Source: Monosiga brevicollis MX1 | Lineage: Eukaryota; Opisthokonta; Choanoflagellata; Craspedida; Salpingoecidae | Reading direction: 5' to 3' | DNA length: 64,000 nucleotides | Assembly (NCBI RefSeq): GCF_000002865.3 | Contig: NW_001865053.1 | Location: forward strand, 635,542-699,541 | Part shown: in pieces, positions 14,018 to 28,778 of the stretch | Layout of the letters: every line of letters begins with the position of its first letter | How positions within the stretch are numbered: the first letter of the stretch is position 1 | The notes under the pieces: model-generated | Told to the model about the DNA's origin: nothing | The model's input: the letters and a program-made list of their open reading frames with translations, nothing else | Database searches by the model: none | Program-made: the position numbers and the translations under genes

Positions 14018-14958
14018 GACAGGGGACTCTATGCAGTTTTTCCGCGATGCGGTCATTTGCGCTGCTCTTTATGTTCTTTTTCCTTAGCCATGTGCTTTCT
14101 GCATCTCTTGTTTTTTGGTTTTTGGTTTTTTGTGTTTGTTCTGTCTTCTGTGTTTTCTTGGTTCTTTTTTTCACCCCAGATGGGTTCCCACCCCTCGTGG
14201 TGCTGCCTCAGCTTCACTGGTGCATTGTTTGTTTTATCTCGTTTTCCCGTGTTTGACCTGCGTGTCATTTCCCGCCATGCGTCATATGTTTTATTCCTTT
14301 TTCCTCTTTCTTCTTCTTCTTCTTCTTCTTCTTCTTCTTCTTCTTCTTCTTCTTCTTCTTCTTCTTTTCTTTGCTCTGCGCGATTCATTGCTGCATGTTT
14401 CCAGCAGCCTAGCTTTTGCCTACTAATGTTGTGTTGGCAGTGCCAACAATGATGGCGTTTACCGCCGGCTGATTGTCGTTGTCATTCTTTCAGCGTGCCT
14501 GTACTTGTTCTTGCGTTGATCATATTTTGACTCAACGCCGGGCATTCGGCCCGATGCCCAGTACACTTTCTCTGTTTTCCCTCTGTTGTTTCACGGTCGT
14601 GCCTGTCTATTTTGGCTTTGCTGCACAACTGCACGCACTGCTCAGTAGCTGGCGCTCGACTTTGTTATTTTACTGTTAAACGATTCATATCCAAGCGAGA
14701 CAGATTGTCCCACAAGAATTGTACTCTTATTCCTGAGCTGACGGACAACTTCACTCAATGGCGACTTTAACAACGATCTTTCGTTGGACACAAATCATAC
14801 GTGAAACAAGACTTGGGGGCCTTGTCCAAAAGACAAAATAACTCGACTGTTGCTGACCTGTATCGATTAACACATCCATCGATGTATGCTTCCTCTATCA
14901 TCACCCAAAAAAAAAAAATGATAATAAATACACAGTGCTTGTTCTGACACCAATAGAC
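14018..14958. other. Convergent intergenic region, KAT3 / C2CD3-like
   Basis: Shared 3' flank of two genes that point at each other. It contains T-rich DNA, a (TTC)n array at 14308-14366 and no frame I can support as a gene. An AATAAA lies near 14922 on the plus strand beside a poly-A run; I cannot assign it to a transcript. Confidence 0.6.
14308..14366 (+). repeat. (TTC)n trinucleotide array
   Basis: About 20 TTC units follow a TTTTCC-rich lead in the 3' flank of the acetyltransferase gene. The poly-Ser, poly-Leu and poly-Glu translations are artefacts. Confidence 0.95.
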
Positions 14959-17900
14959 CTACTGCAATCGAGAGGCAAAGATTGCTGCGATGCGCCTCAA
15001 CTCCTGTGGCAAGGGCCATAAAGAACTGTGAGGCTGCCAAATTTGAAGCGTCCATCAATAAACCAAAAATAGATGTGCCCACACTCACCTCAGGCGCCAA
15101 CGCAGGTAAATTTGTTGTTGGAGCTGACTCGCTCGCCCGTGCCCCTGATGGGGCGCTCGCTTCTCTGTGTGTCGCGGCCATTGCCTCCTTGGAACCTGTT
15201 TTAGAGGTTTTTGCGGCAGTGTCAGGTGTATGCGCGCGCATGAGCGTTGGCATGCGCTCAGCAGCTTCTAGGTAGGGCAGGAAAGCGGCCAAAAGTGTAC
15301 AGAAAAGGTAAGTATGCTATGCAGGCTAAACCAACACCAAGCGACATGACGAGTGCGCACAACCGAAGGAGATGAGGGGCTTGCGAGGTTCTCACTCAAA
15401 CATACCTTGTATTGGTTGATGCCGGTACTCGTGAGGAATAAAGTGCTGATTATCGGCTCGAACTACATCAACCCGAACCGAGCGACGGTGCGTCTCGGGT
15501 TCAGCCCCTGACACTTGACCTGGATGATTATTTGCTGCTGCCTTCTCAAAAGCTGTCTGTGCCATTGCGGCGGTTGGTGCTGCTGCCGAGCAATTAGGGG
15601 AATTGGTCGGCATGGGCGAGGCACCGCGGCTAGATAAAGGAGAGAGGGAAAGCGGGGTGCTGATGGCTGACTCCCATCCACCCTCTGGTTCTGAGGGCAT
15701 TTGAGCGTCTCTTTTGATGGACCGTATTGGCGATGGAGACGCGTGGGCCGCTTCTGTTGAATCGTGCACCGGGGATGTGTTTGGTTCAGCAGTGGCTTGA
15801 TCGTCTGGCTCATTTCCAGCCGAGGCCTCATCAAGCGGTGGTGGAGCCGTCGAAGCCTCTGCCGCCACGCTTGAACGAACGATGTTTGAAGGATGTGGTG
15901 ACTCGATCGTGGCTATATTGCCCTCGGTCTGGCTCGTGTCATGGGGATCAGCAAGACTATGATCCGCTGCTTCCGTGCTCACGGTCGTATTCCAGGCATC
16001 GACTTCCTCATTGATCCCGCCGCCATCTACATCAGCTCCCCGCGCAGGAGTTTGCCCAGCCGCAAGCAAGGCTGGGGAATGACGGGGAGGAGCTGCGAAC
16101 TGGGTGGGATGTGTTTGAGACGAGCTATACGATTGAGGCACACCCACGCTATGCAGACGGTTCAACAAATTGCGAGCTCGCTGTAAGGGATTGTCGACTT
16201 GGGCTGTTTCTCCTTGATCATGGGAATGTAAGCCGGTCGATAAGAAGGCCGGCACCTGCTGGGAATCGGTTTGTGCAAGCTCCGGACCCTGGTGTGGGTG
16301 ACAGTCATCAAGGTGCTGTTGCGGGGAGGTATGCCCTGCCGTTGCTGAAGACGAGTAGCCGAGGCGATTACCAAGCTGAGAAAGCTCTTCCAGATTGGAT
16401 TGCAATTGGCGCCGCAAGAAGCTGGAGGACAGGACATTGTTGTCCTCAAGCAGCGGCACTTGCTTGCTTGATGCTTCTGGAGGCACAAAGTCAGGCCTCT
16501 GGTATGCCTGATACCGCAGCTCGGGCACAGCTTGTACGCGCGGTGGTGGGGGGACGGGTTGTGTCGGCTGCACAGTGAGGCACAGCTGACCCACTTGGTG
16601 ACCACTCTCCGAAAACACATGGTACCAGCCACTCAGCTGCCGCAGTCCATACTGCAAAGGCTCAAGATTTACCGCTGCTGTGCCCAGCAAGAGCTCTTGA
16701 CTAGGTGTGGCTGACATGGAGCGGCACCACACTTTGAATAGAAGCTGATTGCAAGTAGCGTCGCCGGCACTAAAGGGAATGGACAGCATGCGCTCATGAT
16801 TCCAGGTAGGACACGCGCCAGCATCCACTACTTGGGTGCACTGGACCTCTGAACCCATTGCGTAGGAAACATATGTTTCGTAGGCACGAGGCAATGGGTG
16901 CGAACCCAGCTGCAGATGTAACGCACGAGTCACAGCCACAGAACACATAACCCCCGCTGACTGAACATCGGATTCTTGCGTGCCAATCAAGTGAGGCGCC
17001 AGCGGCCTGTCCCGCACAGACGTGCCATGAACATCAGTCGTTGCTGTATCGGGGGCTGTGCCATGTGGAACCCTGGCCCCGCTCTCCAGCAGATCCAAAA
17101 TTGCATGCACGCGAACTTGGGCGCCCGACATCTCACGCGCATTGGGCGTGACGAGTGGCAAGAGGTCAGACACCGTAAAGCTGCCGTGAAGAAGGGGGGC
17201 TGCATCAAGATATGCTGAACCAAGCCAAGTCTCATCGACGGTGTCGGCGGACATTTGACAACCAGTGGCTGAAGACGATTGGTGGTGTGGAGATGGCGGC
17301 TCGTGACCTGATCGGAGATTGGTAGTCCGCACCCACAGCTGAACCTCAAGCTGTCGCACGAGAGCTGCCGCAGCCGTGGGCGTCAGGATGAGGGAAAAGG
17401 CACCTCGATGCTGCAGATTGCACACGACACCTGATTGTCGCGCTCGAGCTTGTGCACGACACGGCCGTGACTCTTGCAACCGCCCATCTGGTAAGGTATA
17501 GCGCACGAAAAATTCAAGCTGAGGCCGGTCTAGCCATTGCCAGGCCCCGTCACCGTCAGACGTTCGGACACGATTTGGAAGAAGTGCCTCCTCAACAATG
17601 AGCTGCAGCTGAACATGGCGATCCAGAAACGCAGGTGGGCTCAGCACCGGAGTGGGTGGACTACCCACAACGGGAGCGGCTTGAATGCTCAGCTCTACCG
17701 CACCGACTGCCTGGCCCTGCGCACTTCCAAGTCTATCCTCAGGTGATGCCAACTCAACATGATGGACCTCTGGAGTTCCTGTCGGCCGCACAAGGGGACG
17801 CCACATTCGAACAAACCCGGTGTCCTGAGGCATGCGGCGAATGGGGACAGCAGTTTCAGCTAGCAAAAGGTCGGCAGCTGAGGGGCGGCCTTGAAGAGCA

Positions 17901-20900
17901 AGCCATGTTTGCACCAAAACATGGTCTGCTGCACCTTCAAAAACCACTTCATCTGCAAACTGCGGCGCAAAGGCGCGGCTCGAAACGGCCGTGGAGTGCC
18001 ATGGCGAGCAACGGGCGTACGCACTCATGTCTGGAAGCGCACTTCGCTCTGTTTGAGGTTCCACGTGACCGGCTCGACCAGCCAAAGCCAAACGCAAATA
18101 CAAGAAGCCACCCAGCTCGGCAGCCAAGAGCAGCTCTTTGCGTCGTACTTCGTTTGCCAGCGCTGTCATGGCTGACCCCAAGCCGGTCAAGCGGGTGGGC
18201 CGCACCCGAACGACTTGACGAGGCATGTCAAGCCTCGTGGCCTCAGATGTGAATCCTGTCTGGCGCACTTGCTTCAGTGCTGCACTGGCTGCCTCTGGTA
18301 AAGTCAGAGGTTCTTGTCGGCAGTGCAGGGAGAGGATCAGCGTACCAACCCGGGACTGGTGGTGTGTTGACAGAAGCGGTAGGCGCCATGTTTGTTGCAT
18401 GGTCGTGCCTGGCCGGGCGCGACAAGTGGCCTGCAACAGAGCGCGAATCTGCGATGATTGTAGCACAGCAACGGCCACACGCTGATCACTTTGGCTTGGG
18501 GCATATCGACGCTGCACCAAATGTAGTTCCACGCCACTACACTCAATTCGATGCTCGATTCCACTCAGCGCTGCCACAAGCATAGTGGCGGCAGCCTCGG
18601 CGCGCTCAGACACGAGACTATGCGACGCGCGATGATCAAGGAGTGGGTTGGGAACACACAACACAGGCTCAGACCTATGCATGTTGCAAACCGTCACCCA
18701 TCAAAAGCAGCGTGCAGGGAAGGGGAGTGAGAATCGGTTAGATGCGAGGCACAACAAAATAAAGGCTGGCTGCGTCCGTGCGCAACCGAAACGAACCTAT
18801 GAAATTGGCGAGGGCCTAGAGCTGGCACAGCGCCATCCAGTTCATGAAGGTTGCCAGAGCGTTTGATGGAGCGCAACAAGAGCTGTTCAACTGCTCGCTC
18901 GTTGGACTCTGGCCAAGTATACTCGATGAAGCAGTCCGCTTCGCCGTAGAGGCTGTGTTGAAACAAGTCCAGATCTTGGAGCGCCTCCAGATGCATGGTT
19001 ACGATGGTACGCGATAGGCCCGTGTCGAGCTCGTCCGCAACAGCGTCACCAGTTTCGTCGATCGACATGGTGGAATTTAGGGTCGGATTGGAAGCAGTGC
19101 CCGAGACTTTGTTTCCAGAGCCGGAGCGATCATCAACCTGCCGAGGCCCATCGGTGGTAAACAGCACCCGGGCACGGCGCCGTGCGTCCAGATCTGACTG
19201 GCTTGCGTCTGTGTTGTTTGTTTCCTCCTGATTAGCCTCGTCCTCTAAACGAGGGGTCAGTCGATGTCGCAAGAGTAGGGCTACTTGACGTTGGGAGCCC
19301 GCCGCCAAAGCAATTTTGATTCGTCCCTGTAGAGACCCAGAGATTGGGTCTACAATTGGTTGAAAGTCATTGGCCGCAAACACGGGCAATTCTGCACGAA
19401 GGATTGCCCGTGCCACTTCGACATCCCTAAAGGCGAGGTAAAAATCATGTAAAGGGAGTTTGACCAGGCCAATGAGCCGGTCAGTGCCGTCATCACTGCC
19501 GGCACGGTCCCAAATTTCGAGAACAGCAAGCGCTGTTTGCAAATCTTGAACCAGTTTGGGACTGTAGCGTACGGGCAGGAGATGCTGGTGTTGAAAGCGA
19601 GGCTGGTCTGTGCTCCAGCTCACGGGCGAGGTCACGGCCTCGGGCTGGATTCCCAGTCGCGAGCGCAGATAGAGGTTGTGCGGTAGCTTTGAGATAGGCC
19701 GCGGCTGTAACCCACGCACGTCCGTGGCTTGCAGAAGGACGTGTAAAATTGTCGGCGTAGTCGATTCCCGCGAAACAGAAGCTGTCAGTGGTGGCGCTTG
19801 TGATCCGGGCGCTTCTCCGACAGCTTCGGGTTGCTCGTTGGCGTGATAATCAAACTGAACACTGGCGTGTAGGACGGCTTGGCAACCATCCACGGCTGAG
19901 GCATGCAAGTTGGTGAGCGGGAGTTCAATGCCAGCCCCAGCGCCCGAGGCTTGCAATAGGGTAGCCAAGTTGAGTGATGCAACTGCAAGGAGCTGTCGTC
20001 GAGGGGCAGCGTGACGCGGACCAGCCCTTTCCAGAACACGGGAGCGCGTGCCTCGATCACCATCCATTTCATTGTCGCCATTGCTATTGCTGCTGTTGCT
20101 GCTACTGCTACTGCTACTGCTGCTGCTGCTGTCGCTGCTGTTGCTTTCCAAAGCTTCGTCCCGATTGTCCTCAAGCCGAACGAGCCGAAACACGACGACT
20201 GAGCGCAACCAAACTTCAAGGATCTCGGCATCGAGTTGGACGCGCAAGTCAACTCGGCGATTAAAAAGGAGTTCGTCACTTGAGCAGGCCGAGGCGGAGA
20301 CACGCACGATGTGAGCATCCATATCTGGCTCGCCCACGTTGTTCAGAATGCCTTGTGCGGGCAAAGAGAACTCAAGCTCAATCTGCTCACGCCCAGCATC
20401 GGTCCAGGGTGGTGGCTGCAGACCCCCAGCATCTACATCTGCAATAAGAAAGGCAAGGCGATCAAGCCGTAGGAGCTGCTCAAAACGTGGTCGGCTCAAC
20501 GTCTGACCGGCCAGCGTGACTGGATCTGAGTATGGCTCATGCCCTCGTGCCACACTCTCACGTGGGAATTCTGTGGTACTGTTGATCGCAGAACCCGCTT
20601 GCACATCTGCAATTTGATGAGGCCGGATGCTTGGCTCTAAAGGCCGAGTCACGCTGGCGGCGCTTGCGGAGCTGCGCTGTGCCTTTGGCGAAGAAGCTGA
20701 TCGTGGCGACCGTGACTGTTGTGGTCCCGGCTCATTGTGATGCAACTGGAGACCATGAGAAGATTCTTGCTGCCATTGTGCATCTGAAGCAACAGTCATA
20801 TGGGTTGCGGGATAGGGGGCCGAAGTGGAGCTGATCCCCTTTCCCATTTGTCCGTTCAAGGCGGCGGAGACTGCTGCGTCGCCGGGTAGATGCGGCCAGG

Positions 20901-22560
20901 TTGCAGGAAAAGTGTCCAGGTCAGGGTCACGGTAGAGAAGCTCATCAAGTAAGTTCTGATCACTCAAAGGCAGGCTATCAAGACTGGTATTCGGATCGGG
21001 CTGGAGTGCCCGAGAATGTTGAACGGCCCCGACGAGCAGCTCGGTATCTGAATCGAAATTCGACTCACGCCCCAACGGAGTCGAGTGCGCGGCGTGGAAA
21101 GATCTCGCCGAGGCATGACGATGTTCATAGGGTATGTCATGCACGGTCCGGGGCGATTGGGAAAAGTCGCCCTTTAGTTCTTCAGCAAAAGTGTGAAGCT
21201 CCGCTTGTAAGCGCTGACCACGTGCGATGAGGGCATCTAGGGCACCATCTGCATCGGCTTCTGCTGACTCCGGCTCCTCGTGAGGTAAAGCTAAGCGATG
21301 AGAACAAGAGAGTGGATAGGCGTGAGGATATAGCGAGTTTGAAGGTTTGCGATTTGATGACACGGCCACTACCGATCAGCCTTTCTGCGACACTTACATG
21401 TCGTGATCGTGGCAAGGTGGTCTGAGGCTGGGCCAACTGAGCTGGCTTGACGTGGCGCGTCCTTCAAAGTGCGGCTAGCGACAGGCAAGAGGGGGGCTGC
21501 TGGGTTGACAGACTCCAGAGGTGATGTCGACTAGAAGGAGTCAAGAAGGTGCCAAGTTCAAGGTGACCAAGAGTCAGCGCCATCTGCACGAGATGGCACG
21601 CGCATGCCATAGCACCGACCAGATTCGGCTCGGGGGTTTGAAGGCATACCGTTGTTTCGGAGCCTTTGCCCGACAATGTTGACTGCGGAGTACGGGACTT
21701 TTGTGGGGAAGAACCATCTGGCGCATCCATGTGGGTAGCAACTGGGTTTGCAGCGTCCACCGCGTGATAGGCGACTTTGAGTCTCAGCGCGCCAATCTGA
21801 AATCCCCGGCACCCCGACAAGAGATAGTCACCATGGTGAAACAACACTGCGAACATTCAGATGAAAGCACGAGGCGGCTCAAGCCCACCTTTTTGGTTTC
21901 AGGAGACAGAATTGGGACGTCACCCGTATACCCTTCACCCAGTAGGAACCGGGACATTTTCAGCTCGGCCCGTCCGATAATGACTAGAGAGCAAAATGAC
22001 CAGCATGAGAGGGGAGCAGGCTTTAAGCTGGTCGCGATGAGATCTGGAAAAATAAGAGCGGCGCAAAGTCATGGCCCTGACCTCGCTTAATTGTATCAAC
22101 GACATCGAATCCAATCCAACCCATGTCAGTCAGGTACTGATACAAGGGCGCTGTTTGAGCATGGACGGGATAGATGGCCAGCTGGGCGGGCGCATTTGGC
22201 GGAACAGCATGCAGACCGACGTGTGGCCTATGTGTACACGCAAACATCACGGACATAAAGATGCACGCCAAGCATTAGCATTGCGGGCAGATGGACGGCT
22301 GATTGTTCACGGCTAGTTTGTTCAGACCTGAAGATGGTCGGGGGTTGGCTATCGCCCCACCAGGCAAGCTGTACGTGGCAAGTACGTGGAGGCGTCATGG
22401 TCGACCATAGAAGATGGTCAACTTGCACATGCAATTGTCCATACAGCGGTCCCTGTTGTTTGCCGCGACATGGCAACCCAGCATGAGAAGAAGCGTGGTC
22501 CTCAGCAGCGGAGGCGATTCCACAAGGCATTGACGTGGATGCGACGGAAGCCGTCTTCAT
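14959..22560 (-). CDS. C2CD3: C2CD3-like multi-C2-domain centriole protein
   Basis: In animals C2CD3 is a centriolar protein needed for distal appendages and ciliogenesis. The start is the ATG at 22560. The N-terminal C2 is assembled from small exons: GQLHVQVDHLLW and VQLAWWGDSQPPTIFR (about 22330-22450), LAIYPVHAQTAPLYQYLTDM (about 22100-22215), IIGRAELKMSRFLLGEG (about 21905-21990), and IGALRLKVAYHAVDA (to 21803). These follow the human N-terminus block by block, and the exon phases I checked join in frame. Two very large exons (about 21290-18790 and 18680-15407) hold more C2-like modules. The best is at about 19700-19290 (ILHVLLQATDVRGLQ, LIGLVKLPLHDFYLAF); another is at about 16950-16570 (AYETYVSYAMGSEVQ, LLLGTAAVNLEPLQYGLR). 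A poly-Ser tract lies near 20100-20150. Two short exons finish the gene, the last ending LPQELRRIAAIFASRLQ with TAG at 14959-14961. C2 calcium ligands were not judged. Confidence 0.8.
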
Positions 22561-26325
<3,765 letters not shown>

Positions 26326-26637
26326 CGTGTACTGTGCTTTCGACACGTTGAACTCAACTCCGCTCAGGAAACGGTCGCACAAGCTGCGCTTGTTGTGTCG
26401 TGTTTTCAACTTGGGCCAGAATTGAACGACCTCCAATTATTTTTGATGTTTGGCCTGGACAGCCCCACCCCCGTGTATAAGGATAGTGGAAGGCGGTCGG
26501 CAGATACCGCAGCGAGATCGATTGTTAGAGCCGTGGAACAGAACCGTCGACACACTCTTTCATAAACTCATAAGACACAAAAAAAAAAAGAGGGGGGGCG
26601 GGGGCAGGATGCAACACGAACAGCCAGCATCAAGTTG
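26326..26637. other. Convergent intergenic region, DUS2 / UTP11
   Basis: About 310 bp between two stop codons. A poly-A/poly-G stretch (26578-26605) lies just beyond the UTP11 stop. No gene seen. Confidence 0.6.
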
Positions 26638-28256
26638 CTATCGTTTGCGCTGTTGCTTCCATTTGTACACGGGGGCCTTCCCTTTGCCGCCCTTGACCTT
26701 GGTGCGTGCACCCTTTTCAGCCAAATTTTTCTGAAGCTGCAGAGTGTTGGCGACCTTGGCAATCTTAGTGACGCGATCCTTGCGCTCCGCCAGCTCCTCG
26801 TACGCTCGGCTACGAGCACGATTCATTTTCTAGACAATACAAATAGACTTGAACGTGAGCACAAGGCAATAGACAAAAGACTTTTGGCATGATGCAGCCA
26901 GAAACGCGGTTCTATGGCTAAATTCATGACCCTCGGAGTGCCAGTCAGGGACCAGCCGACTAACCTTGCGAGCACGCGCCTCCGGCATGACGAGTTCAGT
27001 CTCCTGCAACTGCTTAGTATGCAACCGATTGAATGGTCGGTCGAGTAGCTCTCGGGGCGTATCAAAGTGCTTGGCAGCATCAAATGATTTGACTGCAATG
27101 GGTCCGTTTCAGTCAAGCAAAGGCAAAGGAAATGATTAAACTTGCATGCAATAATGGAGTGACACGCGCCAACGTCAAAGCGTGGAAGCAACAACGAAAA
27201 TAAAAAGTGATCGCTACGAGGTGAAAAGTCGGGCAGCTTACGTTGTTGTTTCGAGTCGACAAAGACTGTGTGCTTGCCATGACCGCTACCCTGGCTGTTG
27301 ACGAGCATGTGGAGATCGGATTGTAGCCGCTCAATCTGACGCTTCTCCTGAGTCAAGCGCATGCCCACGTATCCCAGGTCCTGGGAGCGATACACCTGCA
27401 GCTGCTCAGCAGTCAAGTGTTCTAGTTCGTCGTCCTTCAAAACATGGCGGCCATTCTGCAAGGAAGGCACAAGCTCGAGTGACTCGAAAGACGGCGCACC
27501 GGGAAGAAGAAGACCGGTTGTGCTAGCCATGGGGCGGCAAAGCGATGAAAAAGGCAAGCAAGCCCACCTTGGTTTGCTGCTTCACCATGCTGAAATAAAA
27601 TTCGTCGGGGTTGCGTTCGCGGGCCTATGAGGTAGCACAAACAATGCGGTCAGCGCAATGCACAAGCTGGAAAGTGATAACGACACGCAGCCAAAGCTCT
27701 TGTCAGCGGTCACACCTTGATGGCAAGGGCACGCAGGCGCTTCTGTTTGGATTTGTAGTCACTAAAAGGAGGAAAAGGCAGGAGCAATGGTGAGGACCAG
27801 CCAACATGGCACGCGCACGCGCGCACGACCAGCAGGTCTTGGCCAGCTTAGAGCGCCTTGTCACGTACTCTCGACGAGTTTTCCAATCTTTGTCCTTTTC
27901 CAAGAGCCCAAACTTGGAGCGATGCAGCGGCTAAGAGACAAGCACATGACACATCCCGTTCACACACCCATACGTTCAATTGAGAATGAGTGTTACGAGA
28001 AGAGCTAGCAGGTACGGGGGGAAAAAACAGGCGGCAAGAATGCTGCTCCAAATGACTGCTGAAGCTAAACCGACCTGAGCGCGCTCGCGATGGGCGCGGC
28101 GTTGCGCCTTGGCAGCTTTCTATACCCGAAAATACCAGACGCACAAAGATGTTAATGAGCAAGACGAGCCATACCAGCAAGCAAAGCCTCAACCGAGCCC
28201 AGAAGACATGGCCATGCAAACTGCCGGTGACCGCGACGCACCGCAAAGGAGGACAT
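26638..28256 (-). CDS. UTP11: UTP11, small-subunit processome component
   Basis: Nucleolar U3 snoRNP-associated protein needed for 18S rRNA processing. The first exon encodes only MSSFA from the ATG at 28256; the second gives KAAKAQRRAHRERAQ, matching the basic N-terminus of the family. Then come GLLEKDKDWKTRREY (about 27880), DYKSKQKRLRALAIK, RERNPDEFYFSMVKQQT (about 27600), LEHLTAEQLQVYRSQDLGY (about 27400), MRLTQEKRQIERLQSDLHML, and HGKHTVFVDSKQQR (about 27260). Next are FDTPRELLDRPFNRL (about 27030) and the last exon, ending APVYKWKQQRKR with TAG at 26638-26640. The C-terminal basic motif is the family signature. About seven introns in a short gene. Its upstream neighbour on the other strand is the USP36-type gene. 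Confidence 0.93.
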
Positions 28257-28474
28257 GATTCCACGTGTGTATGTGGCTCGGCAGCTCAAGCAGCCAACCC
28301 CAACCCCTCAAAGCTTCCAAAAACCGGCAATTTTTCTCTCGCCAAGGAACCGGCTTGCACTCGTTGCCCCTCAGACCCAGTACCCCACAACGCGCCACCC
28401 CAATCACGGTCGGCAATGCGGTCAATCAATCACCCCTCGACCTCGACGCGTTTGCCTCCTGCACTTGAACCAAA

Positions 28475-28509
<35 letters not shown>

Positions 28510-28778
28510 ATGTGCTCGCAGCTCAGCGCACAGATGCTGTAACTTCGTGATAATCATCTACATCTGTACCAACCTTTCATCAAGTTTATTGTTATGGCCA
28601 TCTACATCATCTCATCATTTATCTGCATTTACTCTTGTCTGACGGGAGCATCTCTATTTTGTCTGACAATATGAATGTCAGATAATTGAGCCCCTATAGC
28701 CTGACCTCCACAAACTCATGCGACGCTGCGACAACGCCTTGTCTTAATGTAGCTGACGTAATACTTTTGACCCCCACA
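28257..28778. promoter_or_regulatory. Shared divergent promoter region, UTP11 / USP36-type
   Basis: The 522 bp between two oppositely directed start codons should hold both promoters and leaders. It contains a (GT)n array at 28479-28508 and AT-richer sequence from 28540. No TATA box or known motif was assigned; the regulatory role is inferred from position. Confidence 0.5.
28479..28508 (+). repeat. (GT)n microsatellite in the UTP11/USP36 promoter region
   Basis: About 15 uninterrupted GT units midway between the two divergent starts. Confidence 0.95.

Noticed and set aside
15102-15292. Separate small minus-strand gene (141-codon frame at 14867-15292)
   Set aside because: The GTATGT donor at the end of the large C2CD3-like exon and a CTAG acceptor join it in phase as a penultimate exon, and a further phase-0 exon ends in TAG at 14959.
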